Source: Alkalimonas mucilaginosa
GTDB lineage: Bacteria; Pseudomonadota; Gammaproteobacteria; Enterobacterales; Alteromonadaceae
DNA: 64,000 bases
Reading direction: 5' to 3'
Assembly: GCF_036327005.1 (NCBI RefSeq)
Contig: NZ_JAUGZK010000001.1
Coordinates: forward strand, 310,001 to 374,000
Part shown: one piece after another, positions 34,769 through 43,363 of the stretch
Layout: every line of letters begins with the position of its first letter
How positions within the stretch are numbered: the stretch's first letter is position 1
Notes under the pieces: model-generated
Database searches by the model: none
What the model was told of the DNA's origin: nothing
Seen by the model: only the letters and a program-made list of their open reading frames with translations
Program-made: the position numbers and the translations under genes

Positions 34769-36124
34769 ATGCTGTACTTTTCATTTCTAAGCAAACACCT
34801 GTACCCATTGTACGAATCGTTTCGTGGTAGAAAAACGCATCTTTACTATCGAGAATACCTGGCAAATCAACACAAAACTCCGGATGAAATTGCGGCCATC
34901 CAATTGCAAAAACTAAAAGCCTTGCTGCATCACTGCCAGTTGCATGTCCCTTATTATCAGAAAAGCTGGCGTGAGCTTGGGTTTGACCCTGCCAGTGTGC
35001 AATCTGTCGCTGATCTTAATCAACTACCGTTATTGACCAAAAGCCTGGTGCGACAGCATTACGATGAGCTCATCGCTTCTAATTTTCGTGGTAAAAACAT
35101 CACCAAAACCACGGGTGGTTCAACGGGGGAGCCCTTTCGATTTGAACATGACAGAGAGAACTATGATCGTCGGCAAGGGGTCGCCTGGCGAGGTTACGGT
35201 TGGGCAGGTTATGAGTTAGGTGATAAGTCCTTGTACTATTGGGGAGGCGCCATTGGCCGTGTAGCCAAGAAAGCAGCTTTGAAGGATAAGCTCTACAATA
35301 TGATGCTGGGGCGGAATGTCCTGAATGTTTTTTACATGGATAAAGACAATATTCATCGTTTTGTGGATGAGATCTTCAGTTTCAAGCCGCACGGGATTGT
35401 AGGGTACACATCCCCCTTGTTTGAAGTAGCCCAGTATATCCTTGAGAAAAACATCAAAGTACCATCACTTGGTTGGATTATTTCGGCAGCAGAGCCGCTT
35501 TATGAAAGTCAGCGTGAAATCATTGAGCAAGCCTTTGCTACTAAGGTATTCAATACCTATGGCTGCCGGGAGTTTACTTTAATTGGTGCTGAGTGTTCCC
35601 ATCAGCAAGGCCTTCATCTGAATACAGATCATTTGGTGGTTGAAGTGACGGATGATTTTGGCCAGGGTACGCAAGGTATTGGTAATATGACCATCACCGA
35701 TTTGCATAATTATGGCATGCCGTTGATTCGTTTCGTCAATGGCGATCTTGGCAAACTGAAGCAAACCTCTTGCAGTTGTGATTTACCTTTTCCGTTGTTA
35801 GAAAGTGTGGAAGGTCGAAAGCTGGATAAAATCGTTACCCGGGAGGGGAAAATCATACCTGGAGAGTTTTTCCCCAGATTGTTCCGTGAAATGCGTGAAG
35901 TGGAACGTTATCAAGTGGTACAGGAACACCTTGATAGGATAGAAATAAACATTGTGGCCTTGCCTGGGCTGGATAGCGCGGCCATGGAGCACAGCATTCA
36001 ATCCGCAGTGAAAGCTGTTGTGGGGCAAGAGCTCAGTGTGTTCTTTCATTATGTAGACGCTATTGCTCTAACCGCCAGTGGTAAAAACCGGGTCACGATT
36101 TCTAAGCTTGATGTGGCCTCTTGA
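34769..36124 (+). CDS. CapK/PaaK-like adenylate-forming ligase
   Basis: 451 residues of the acyl/aryl-adenylating superfamily, closest to the CapK branch. ATP-binding P-loop TKTTGGSTGEPFRF is at about 109-122, followed by NTYGCREFTLIGAEC and DLHNYGMPLIRFVNGDLG. Substrate family knowledge: PaaK activates phenylacetate with CoA; CapK proteins lie in capsule loci and have unknown substrates. No phenylacetate genes are near. It may activate an acyl group used for glycan decoration. GGGAG lies 7 nt before ATG 34769. Its last 23 bp overlap the convergent glycosyltransferase. Confidence 0.82.
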   Translation: MLYFSFLSKHLYPLYESFRGRKTHLYYREYLANQHKTPDEIAAIQLQKLKALLHHCQLHVPYYQKSWRELGFDPASVQSVADLNQLPLLTKSLVRQHYDELIASNFRGKNITKTTGGSTGEPFRFEHDRENYDRRQGVAWRGYGWAGYELGDKSLYYWGGAIGRVAKKAALKDKLYNMMLGRNVLNVFYMDKDNIHRFVDEIFSFKPHGIVGYTSPLFEVAQYILEKNIKVPSLGWIISAAEPLYESQREIIEQAFATKVFNTYGCREFTLIGAECSHQQGLHLNTDHLVVEVTDDFGQGTQGIGNMTITDLHNYGMPLIRFVNGDLGKLKQTSCSCDLPFPLLESVEGRKLDKIVTREGKIIPGEFFPRLFREMREVERYQVVQEHLDRIEINIVALPGLDSAAMEHSIQSAVKAVVGQELSVFFHYVDAIALTASGKNRVTISKLDVAS

Positions 36125-37190
36125 CGCTATACAGCTCAGTATACTGTCTCTGGGTGTTGGTCAGCGAATAATTGGCAGAGATACGGTGCTGAGCTTGATG
36201 ACTTAGTTGATGATATGGATAGTCATTCAGTAAGAATTTGCGCAGATGCTCTGCCAGGGCTTGCTGGTCACCATAGTCGTATAAGTAACCATTTTCTCCA
36301 TGGCGTATCAGTTCAGGATTACCGCCAACCTTGGTTGCGATGCATGGGACTCCGCGAGCTAACCCCTCCATGATCGCCAACGAAAGGCCCTCAGATTTTG
36401 AGCAGACCACCTGCACATCAATGGTCTGATAGATTTTTTCCCGATCAAGCACCAAACCATGAAACTCAGTTTTGATATGCCCCAGAGTTGCCGCCAGCTT
36501 TTGCAAAGGCTCTTTTTGACTGCCAGTACCAAAGATATGAACTGTAATATCAGATTGGCATCGCTCTGGTAGTATCTTCAGCGCTTCAAAAAGATGCTCA
36601 GTGCTTTTTATCCGTTCGAGCCGGCCAACCACACCTATGTTCAATTTGGTTTCATCGGCTTTTGCACGCGCAGTGATAGCAGGTACAAAAACGCCATTGC
36701 ATACGGTGATACAACGTTCTGGTGCCCAGCTGTGGTGTTGCAAGAAGCTCGTTCGTGCATCATCAGAAACAAAAGTAGCAACGTCAGTCACTGGTTTAAA
36801 TAGCTTGTGCATCAGCTTCCAGCTGCCATGGGTATATGGGTTGGCACCATGGCGGGTGTAAATGACTTGGTATTGTTTGGGCTGAAGCCATAACAGCAAA
36901 GCAAGAGACTTCATCACTGCAGGACTGTGCACATGCAGCACATCAGGTTTTATGCGCTTGAGTAGTGCATGCAGTCGGCGTAATAGACTCAGCCTGCCTG
37001 CACCGCTGTTTAGATGGTAACAGCTAAGACCGATATTGTGCGCCTCTGAGCTAAGGCTGTCTTCCATGGTACCGTAACTCACGATTGTAGGAGTCACGTT
37101 GTGTTGAAGCAGTTGCGTATGTGCTAAATCTATCACAAAACGCTCTGCTCCTCCTAAGTTAAGGCTTGACGTAAAGTGTATAACTTTCAT
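36102..37190 (-). CDS. Glycosyltransferase, GT4 family
   Basis: 362 residues. The acceptor half starts HFTSSLNLGGAERFVIDLA. The donor half has IGVVGRLERIKSTEHLFEAL, VHIFGTGSQKEPL and the E-x7-E region SKSEGLSLAIMEGLARGVPCIATKVGG. This is the standard retaining GT4 pattern. It is the last gene of the eight-gene minus-strand operon and overlaps the preceding deacetylase by ATGA. The sugar donor is unknown. Its 3' end overlaps the CapK-like gene on the opposite strand. Confidence 0.9.
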   Translation of the reverse strand: MKVIHFTSSLNLGGAERFVIDLAHTQLLQHNVTPTIVSYGTMEDSLSSEAHNIGLSCYHLNSGAGRLSLLRRLHALLKRIKPDVLHVHSPAVMKSLALLLWLQPKQYQVIYTRHGANPYTHGSWKLMHKLFKPVTDVATFVSDDARTSFLQHHSWAPERCITVCNGVFVPAITARAKADETKLNIGVVGRLERIKSTEHLFEALKILPERCQSDITVHIFGTGSQKEPLQKLAATLGHIKTEFHGLVLDREKIYQTIDVQVVCSKSEGLSLAIMEGLARGVPCIATKVGGNPELIRHGENGYLYDYGDQQALAEHLRKFLLNDYPYHQLSHQAQHRISANYSLTNTQRQYTELYSVKRPHQA

Positions 37191-38197
37191 TTTCTTTTTC
37201 TTAGGTATGCATGGAATACCGTAGTAGCTTTCAGCTTGTTTACCTCATCGTCAATAACACAAATCCTGTTCATGTCATGTCGATCGCTGAGCAGGTTATT
37301 AATGCTTGAAGTGTTGTTAAACGCCAACCGGTAACCCGCTTTTTGGGCGAGGAGTTTTGTTTCACTGGTATAGCAATGCTTACTACCAACCGGGTAGGCA
37401 ACTGCGACAATGCTGGCTCCCAACTTTTCTTCGATGATTTGCTTGGAGGTTTGCAGCTCTTCTGCTTGCTGAAGTACGGGCAGTTTGGAAAGGATTTTGT
37501 GACTGCGGGTATGAGAGCCAATATCCATTCCTGCTGAATGCATAACTTGCAGATCATGCCAGTTCACAAACAACTCTTGATGACGCTCGCGCAATTGTTC
37601 GCAAAGTCCGGCATGACTATCACGCAATCGGGCCATGAATGCTAAGGATTCCTCTTCGGGTATTTGCTTGATTTGCCGGGTGAAGATCCTTATTTGGTGC
37701 TCGATGGAGTCCTGGGTTAAGTGCAATGCTTCGCCACTGGCAGGTGTGACCAGAGTTTTACCGATATTATTGCGCAAAATAAAGCTTAGCTCATCCCACC
37801 ACGGAATAGCATCAGTATCAATGAAGTCTGTTGGGATCAAAAAAAGTGCAGGTAACTGGTGCTTTTGAAGAATAGGAAAGGCGGTATCAAAATTGTCTTT
37901 GTAGCCATCATCAAAGGTAATCATGGCGTACCGCTCTGATAAATGCTGACCATCCAGCACAGCTGAAAGCTGTTGGCTGTTTAAAACCAGGAAGTTTGAT
38001 TTTATTTGCTCAACTTGTTTTTCAAAGGCATCGGCACTGCATGAGAATACATCACGAGCATAAGGGCATTCGAGTTTATTACCTATTCGATGGTAATTAA
38101 AAATATAGATGCCATGCGGCAGTCGTTGCCACAGCTGGCTGACAATGGATGAGTTGCTCAGATAATCTCTAAGCAGTTGGCCTAGACGTCGCTTCAT
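37187..38197 (-). CDS. Polysaccharide deacetylase (NodB/CE4) family protein
   Basis: 336 residues. NodB motif 1 MITFDDGYKDN contains the catalytic base Asp and metal-binding Asp, and motif 2 is MDIGSHTRSHKIL (H-x3-H type). Motif 3-like VAYPVGSKHCYT is also present. The expected activity is N- or O-deacetylation of a lipid-linked or nascent glycan with a divalent metal. No signal peptide is visible, so it may act in the cytoplasm or be membrane associated. It overlaps both neighbours by 4 bp (ATGA), supporting tight co-translation. Confidence 0.9.
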   Translation of the reverse strand: MKRRLGQLLRDYLSNSSIVSQLWQRLPHGIYIFNYHRIGNKLECPYARDVFSCSADAFEKQVEQIKSNFLVLNSQQLSAVLDGQHLSERYAMITFDDGYKDNFDTAFPILQKHQLPALFLIPTDFIDTDAIPWWDELSFILRNNIGKTLVTPASGEALHLTQDSIEHQIRIFTRQIKQIPEEESLAFMARLRDSHAGLCEQLRERHQELFVNWHDLQVMHSAGMDIGSHTRSHKILSKLPVLQQAEELQTSKQIIEEKLGASIVAVAYPVGSKHCYTSETKLLAQKAGYRLAFNNTSSINNLLSDRHDMNRICVIDDEVNKLKATTVFHAYLRKRK

Positions 38198-39375
38198 TGC
38201 TCTGACGCCTTAACCAGGGCTTTAAACTGTGGGCGCGGTAAAAAGTAATCCCGATAGTCATTCGGGTTGCCACTTTTTCCGGCTTCAGCTGCTTTGGCTA
38301 TATTGTACATCTCACGGGCAGATACATAGTGCAGTACATACTGCTTACCATCGTTGTATTGCTCTTCCAGATAGCCATGCAAAAAATGGCGGGGTTCGCC
38401 AAGCAAGGTATCCATATCGCCTTCCTGAGCACCGTGGGTATGTACTTTGATAAACACCCATTCAGGGCGGCCTTTCACGTGAATATTGCTGTTCACCCAC
38501 TGATCAATACGGGTTTTGAGGAGAGGCATGGTTTTACGCACATCGCTGTTTTCAATGTGCGGCATACCGCTTTGGGTACGCCAGCTGAAGTTAAGCCCGA
38601 GTGGGCCTTGCAGGATCATTAAATCGCCGCTGGCGGCCTTACCAACTTCCACATCCACACCGCTATCATGCGATTTGCACTGACCATCCCGGCCTGTAGC
38701 GTAATAAATGCTATTTATTTTACGGGTTTGGGCCGGGCTTGGTGCTGAAGGCAGCGTCATATCTACATAGCAGCCTGAGTCTTTTAAGACCTTTAATTCA
38801 TTGTTTACGCCGCAGTGTTTGCCACCAGGTAAGGAATTATCAAGCGCCCAATTGCCATGGATAAAAGCATACTGAATTTGGCCTGTTTCCGGGTGCAAGG
38901 GCAGAGCGCCATGTTCATGGTGCAGGACCTGGGCAAACTCTGTGAGGGTTTTATACAGGTTCTCTGCCGTATCATCATCATGATGCAGATGAATTTCAAT
39001 CTCACCGTAGCCGCGGGCACACAGATCAGAGAGTTTTGCCAGATGTTCGTGCCGATACTCTTCTTCCGGATAAAAGAAGGTATGCTTCGGAGGTTGACCA
39101 TCCGCATCCTGATGTTGGCTGGCCATCGCCGGATAGTCGTGATACCAGCGGTCCACTCTGGCACGCTCGCGTGCTAAATCTTTGTTTTTCCACTGCGGTT
39201 CAAAGTGGTCGACGAAACAAAACAAAATGTGTTTTGGTCCCTGGTGTTTAGGTCTTGGTGTCAGGCATTGGCGCAGATAACTGCCAAGCCACAGATGCAT
39301 ATGCTTTTTGCGCAATACCAATACAAAGAGCCCAATAAACAAAAGCAGCAGAACAGATACAATCATGATAAGCAT
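38194..39375 (-). CDS. Membrane-anchored protein, deacetylase-like, function unknown
   Basis: 393 residues. One N-terminal membrane segment (about 3-22) is followed by a soluble domain. ILFCFVDHFEPQW, EIEIHLHHDDD and AFIHGNWALDNS place Asp and His residues as in NodB-fold metal sites, and FIKVHTHGAQEGD is a possible last motif. Sequence similarity to CE4 enzymes is weak, so the call is tentative. It is sandwiched between a true NodB-type gene (4-bp overlap) and a GT2 gene (1-bp TAATG overlap). It may modify the same glycan. Confidence 0.65.
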   Translation of the reverse strand: MLIMIVSVLLLLFIGLFVLVLRKKHMHLWLGSYLRQCLTPRPKHQGPKHILFCFVDHFEPQWKNKDLARERARVDRWYHDYPAMASQHQDADGQPPKHTFFYPEEEYRHEHLAKLSDLCARGYGEIEIHLHHDDDTAENLYKTLTEFAQVLHHEHGALPLHPETGQIQYAFIHGNWALDNSLPGGKHCGVNNELKVLKDSGCYVDMTLPSAPSPAQTRKINSIYYATGRDGQCKSHDSGVDVEVGKAASGDLMILQGPLGLNFSWRTQSGMPHIENSDVRKTMPLLKTRIDQWVNSNIHVKGRPEWVFIKVHTHGAQEGDMDTLLGEPRHFLHGYLEEQYNDGKQYVLHYVSAREMYNIAKAAEAGKSGNPNDYRDYFLPRPQFKALVKASEQ

Positions 39376-40520
39376 TATTTAGCATCTCCATGGCGTGCGG
39401 TACGCTTCCATGCCCCCTGTTGGTTGCCTCGCAAAAACCGCAAGAAACCTTGGGCCAGGGCCACATTCATTGAAACAAAAAAACTGAGGATCGCCAGCCA
39501 GGATGGGGTGGGTTGTTTTTGTTGGATCCTGAGGTGACCCACCCAGGCCAGTCCATAAAAAAGTAACTGGCCGGCTAAGGCCGCCTGATACCAGGCAGAA
39601 GACAGTAAAAATAAGTTGCTCAGCAAGACCAGCAGCATCAGGTGTGGTCCAAACCAACGCAGGACTTTATGCGACCAATAACACCAGCTTAGAAGGCCTC
39701 TTAATGGGGAAAGCGCCCAAAGATGCTGGCGAAAAGCCCGATAATTGCCGAGACCAATCCGTACCCGCCGGCCATACTCATCCTGCAGCGATGGTGCAAC
39801 CTCTTCGGATGCCTGAGCATTCGTAGTGTAAACAACGTCATACCCTTGGCGTTTGATATTCATCACGATGCAAAAGTCATCCACTACGGTGCTGGCTGGC
39901 AAGGGTTGATACAGCGTGCGGCGGATTGCATAAATAGCGCCATTGGCACCGAGTAAAGCGCCTAATGCTGACTCGCTTTTTTTTAAAAATTGTTCGTAGC
40001 GCCAGTAAAGACCATCCGAATTAGCGTTACCATCGTCTGTGTGCAGATGGAGTTCACCGCAAACCGCGCCTATCTGTTGTTGGAAGCTCATTACCAATTG
40101 GCGGATAGCATCTTTTGCAAAAAAGGTATTTGCATCGGTAAACACCAGAATATCAGCTTTAGATTGGGCAACCAGATCATTTAAAACAGCAACTTTCCCC
40201 CGATTTTCGGTGTGCACATCGGCTTGAATCCTTGGGTCATCAAAACTCTGAATGATAGCACCTGTATTGTCCTTGCTACCATCAGAGGCAACGCGGATAT
40301 TGAGAGGCCCGGGGTAGTCTTGCTGCAGTAAGTTATGCAGCCGCTCGGCGATGCAACTTTCTTCGTTAAATGCCGATAAGATCACGTCCACACTTGGCCA
40401 ATGTTCAGGCTGCTGTTGTGTCGGAGTTTTCGGGGTGATGAACAGCTTAAGTAAGAGTGGGTACAAAAAATAACTATACACCAGCAAAAAAATAGCAAGC
40501 CAGAACACTGCGGCCATCAT
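39375..40520 (-). CDS. Membrane glycosyltransferase, GT2 family
   Basis: 381 residues. An N-terminal helix is followed by a GT-A domain: VDVILSAFNEESCIAERLHNLL, ASDGSKDNTG, DILVFTDANTFF (the metal-binding DxD-like site) and VVDDFCIVMN. GRRVRIGLGN is the QxxRW-like acceptor region. Two or three C-terminal membrane helices follow. This is the processive-synthase-like topology, but the enzyme may add a single residue. It overlaps the hexapeptide acyltransferase by 4 bp. Confidence 0.9.
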   Translation of the reverse strand: MMAAVFWLAIFLLVYSYFLYPLLLKLFITPKTPTQQQPEHWPSVDVILSAFNEESCIAERLHNLLQQDYPGPLNIRVASDGSKDNTGAIIQSFDDPRIQADVHTENRGKVAVLNDLVAQSKADILVFTDANTFFAKDAIRQLVMSFQQQIGAVCGELHLHTDDGNANSDGLYWRYEQFLKKSESALGALLGANGAIYAIRRTLYQPLPASTVVDDFCIVMNIKRQGYDVVYTTNAQASEEVAPSLQDEYGRRVRIGLGNYRAFRQHLWALSPLRGLLSWCYWSHKVLRWFGPHLMLLVLLSNLFLLSSAWYQAALAGQLLFYGLAWVGHLRIQQKQPTPSWLAILSFFVSMNVALAQGFLRFLRGNQQGAWKRTARHGDAK

Positions 40521-41032
40521 GGGTGATCTTCCTGTTTGATGATTCTGGCCGGTATGCCAACCGCGGTTACATGATCCGGTAAATCTTTCACCACTACAGC
40601 ATTGGCGCCAATTTTAACGCCGTTCCCGACGCGGACACCACCGATAATCTTTGCCCCTGCACCGATGAAAATATTGTGGCCAAGTGTCGGAGCTTTGCCT
40701 TTTTCATCGCCGATGACTACACCGCTTTCAATGACAATATTGTCGCCACCCCGTACCTTGGAGTTGATGACGACGCCGCAAGGATGCATCAAAATGAGTC
40801 CTTTGCCAAACTGACAACCAGCCCCGAGCACGCATCCATTGATAAACTTATTCAACCAGAGAGTGATAAAAGCCAATGGGGTAAGCCGGTAGCGGATAAG
40901 CGCAGAAGTAAGACGGTAAAGGAAGTTGGCACTGCTGCCATCGCTGAGCAGGGTGCGCAGCATGGATACCTGATAGCCCTGCTGCTGCATAAAGTTCTGC
41001 TTTTGACGAAGATCCAGCCAAAAAGTTTTCAT
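40517..41032 (-). CDS. Hexapeptide-repeat O-acetyltransferase (CysE-like)
   Basis: 171 residues from ATG 41032. An N-terminal helical region precedes a left-handed beta-helix made of hexapeptides such as VVIGDEKGKAPTLGHNIFIG and KIIGGVRVGNGVKIGANAVV. The fold and the GIPARII ending match the serine acetyltransferase-like branch seen in polysaccharide loci. It probably acetylates a sugar in the repeat unit. The start was chosen for AGGA 7 nt upstream; the stop of the preceding glycosyltransferase is one base away. A longer frame to 41104 would overlap that gene. Confidence 0.87.
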   Translation of the reverse strand: MKTFWLDLRQKQNFMQQQGYQVSMLRTLLSDGSSANFLYRLTSALIRYRLTPLAFITLWLNKFINGCVLGAGCQFGKGLILMHPCGVVINSKVRGGDNIVIESGVVIGDEKGKAPTLGHNIFIGAGAKIIGGVRVGNGVKIGANAVVVKDLPDHVTAVGIPARIIKQEDHP

Positions 41033-41033
41033 A

Positions 41034-42137
41034 TCAAATCCTGGCCAGAACGTTCTGAATATTCTGGTGCCAATTAAACCGGGTAGCATGTTGTACAATA
41101 ACATCTTTTTGCCACGATTTGGTCAGCGCAGCAAGTATAGCTTCAGCTAAAGCCGTACTGGTTTGTGGTTCAACTAAGATCCCGGTTTGCTCTGTAACCA
41201 CTTCCGGGATGCCGCCAACACGTGTTGCAACAACGGGGGTACCACTGGCGCAGGCTTCAAGCAGCACATTAGGAACACCTTCCCGATAGCTGGGAAGGAC
41301 AAGCAGTTGTGCTTTACGAATGTGTTCTGCAACTTGATGAATGGGTAAAGCACCATGAAAGGTTACCCGTTTAGCTAGACCATGCTGCAAAACCCGTGTT
41401 TTCAGTGCATCGGTTGCCGGGCCCTGGCCAATAAAATGCAAATCACAATCCGTTTCTTTGTGCGCCAGGTGAAAGGCATCCACCAGCTCGAAAACACCTT
41501 TGGTATCGAGTAAATTACCAACAAACAAAATCTTTTTATCAGTTGCCCCTGTTGGTTCCGGGTAGAACAGCTCAGCATGGACACCATTGTAATTGGTACA
41601 AACGGTATCTTTATCTAGCCCGATGGCAATGAGCTTTTGTTGCAGGGCCTGACTGGCGCAGAATATGGCTTTTGCCTGGCTTAGCCAGGTTGTCATCAGA
41701 TGCCGGCGCTTCGGATACAGAGTATGCTCGTTGACATCAGTGCCATGAACTTTAACCAGAACAGGGAGCGCCTTGTTTTTGGCATACATCAGGCAAGCGA
41801 CCGCATCAGGAAACGCCCAGGAAGCAAGCAGGTGCGTTGGTTTTGCCTGGTCAATCCAATATTGCTTTCTGGCAATGGCCCATCGTTGGAACCATGGTGT
41901 CAGTGAGCGACCAAAGCCAGGAAGCTGAAAGTAGGGCGCATAACTAATGCTCTCGGTTTCGAGGCATTCATGACGGTGTTTAAGCCATTCACGCCAAGGC
42001 ACTAAGACCAAAACGCGCAGTGCTACCTGCTGCGCCAACAGCTCAAACTGTTGTTTATTAAAACTGGCTCTGTGAGGCGCCCAGGGCACAGGGTACAAAT
42101 TGGTAATGGCCAGGATGGAAATAGGCTTATCGCTCAC
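41034..42137 (-). CDS. Glycosyltransferase, GT4 family
   Basis: 367 residues. N-terminal SILAITNLYPVPWAPHRASF, then KILFVGNLLDTKGVFELVDAF, LHFIGQGPATDALKTRV and PSYREGVPNVLLEACASGTPVVATRVGGIPE (the retaining E-x7-E site). This is a confident GT4 call with unknown sugar. It overlaps the preceding glycosyltransferase by 11 bp and abuts the acetyltransferase. Confidence 0.91.
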   Translation of the reverse strand: MSDKPISILAITNLYPVPWAPHRASFNKQQFELLAQQVALRVLVLVPWREWLKHRHECLETESISYAPYFQLPGFGRSLTPWFQRWAIARKQYWIDQAKPTHLLASWAFPDAVACLMYAKNKALPVLVKVHGTDVNEHTLYPKRRHLMTTWLSQAKAIFCASQALQQKLIAIGLDKDTVCTNYNGVHAELFYPEPTGATDKKILFVGNLLDTKGVFELVDAFHLAHKETDCDLHFIGQGPATDALKTRVLQHGLAKRVTFHGALPIHQVAEHIRKAQLLVLPSYREGVPNVLLEACASGTPVVATRVGGIPEVVTEQTGILVEPQTSTALAEAILAALTKSWQKDVIVQHATRFNWHQNIQNVLARI

Positions 42138-43335
42138 CGATTAAGCTCCGGTAAACTGGCAAATAAGCATTTGCTGTGTTCAGCCAATTGCGCTCATTGT
42201 GGACAAAGTCCAGGCCATTGCTGATGAGCTGCTCAAAGAGAGCTGCTTGATCAATGTGGTCTAAGATAGCTTTGGCCAGATCCCCGGCTGAATCTGCTTT
42301 AAATAATAAACCTGTTTCCTGGTGACGAATCAGTTCACGATGTCCACCTATATCGGAAGCAAAGACAACTTTGCCTTGCGCCATAGCTTCCAAAGGTTTT
42401 AATGGTGTCACCAACTCGGTTAAGCGGATACTTTCGCGCGGAAAAATAAGCGCATCAGCCAGGCTATAGTAGTGACTGACTTGCTCAAATGGCACACGGT
42501 CTACAAAGGTAATGACGTCATGGAGTTTGCATTGGGCGACCTGCTGCTTTAATGCGGCCTGCTCATTTCCGCCCCCCACCAATAGCAAATGTATATCAGG
42601 ACGTTGTTTGCTGATAATGGCCATGGCCTCTACAGCCGTAGCCAAACCTTCGTATTTAAAGAATGAGCCGACAAAGGCAAGCACTTTTTTACCGGTCAAC
42701 TTAAGCTGCTGTTGCAGCAGTAAATTTGCTTCAGTCAAGGGCTTAAAGCGTTCAATATCAACGGCATTTGGCGTCACAAAAATTTTCTCTGCGGGAATAC
42801 CCCGCTGGATCAAGTCACTGCGTAAACCTTCACAAATGCAGCTGATGGCATCTACCCGCTCAAACGCCATCTGTTCGATGCGCTTAATCAGTTTATAACG
42901 TAGGCTGCCTTCTTTGGTTTTACCTGTATCAACGGCCGCATCTTCCCAGAGAGCCCGAACCTCATAGGTCACCGGAATGCCATATTTTTTTCCTACTCTG
43001 CAAGCGGCCAGTGCATTAAACATGGGAGAGTGCGTTTGGATAATATCTGGTTTGTGTTGTTGCACCATTGCATCAATATGCTTAGCCAGGTAACTGACAT
43101 GGTGCATATAATTGACAAAGGGTATGCGACGTAAGAAAGATGATGAAGCCGGGGTACGCTGATAGCAAACACCATCCACATCCTCTGACAACGCTGAAAA
43201 TTCTTGGTAGCGCTGACTGGTAAGCTGGACTGTTTCAATGCCCAGCATACGTTGATGACGGATAATGGCGTCTGAACGAAGTGAGTACCCACTGATATTT
43301 GGTCGTGAGTATTCGAGTATGTGCAATACTTTCAA
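42127..43335 (-). CDS. Exosortase A-associated glycosyltransferase, GT4 family
   Basis: 402 residues. The N-terminus MKVLHILEYSRPNISGYSLR followed by RHQRMLGIETVQLTS closely resembles the exosortase A-associated glycosyltransferase family (Daro_2409 type). The donor half includes VLAFVGSFFKYEGLATAVEA, LLLVGGGNEQ and IRLTELVTPLKPLEAMAQGKVVFASD. Its presence is a good marker of the XrtA EPS locus. It lies 28 bp after the initiating sugar transferase. The sugar donor is unknown. Confidence 0.9.
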   Translation of the reverse strand: MKVLHILEYSRPNISGYSLRSDAIIRHQRMLGIETVQLTSQRYQEFSALSEDVDGVCYQRTPASSSFLRRIPFVNYMHHVSYLAKHIDAMVQQHKPDIIQTHSPMFNALAACRVGKKYGIPVTYEVRALWEDAAVDTGKTKEGSLRYKLIKRIEQMAFERVDAISCICEGLRSDLIQRGIPAEKIFVTPNAVDIERFKPLTEANLLLQQQLKLTGKKVLAFVGSFFKYEGLATAVEAMAIISKQRPDIHLLLVGGGNEQAALKQQVAQCKLHDVITFVDRVPFEQVSHYYSLADALIFPRESIRLTELVTPLKPLEAMAQGKVVFASDIGGHRELIRHQETGLLFKADSAGDLAKAILDHIDQAALFEQLISNGLDFVHNERNWLNTANAYLPVYRSLIGER

Positions 43336-43363
43336 GAATAACGCCCTAAGTTTATTTTTATCG

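Noticed and set aside
34769..36124. Phenylacetate-CoA ligase of aromatic degradation
   Set aside because: No paa genes are nearby; the gene is inside an EPS locus and closer to CapK-type proteins.
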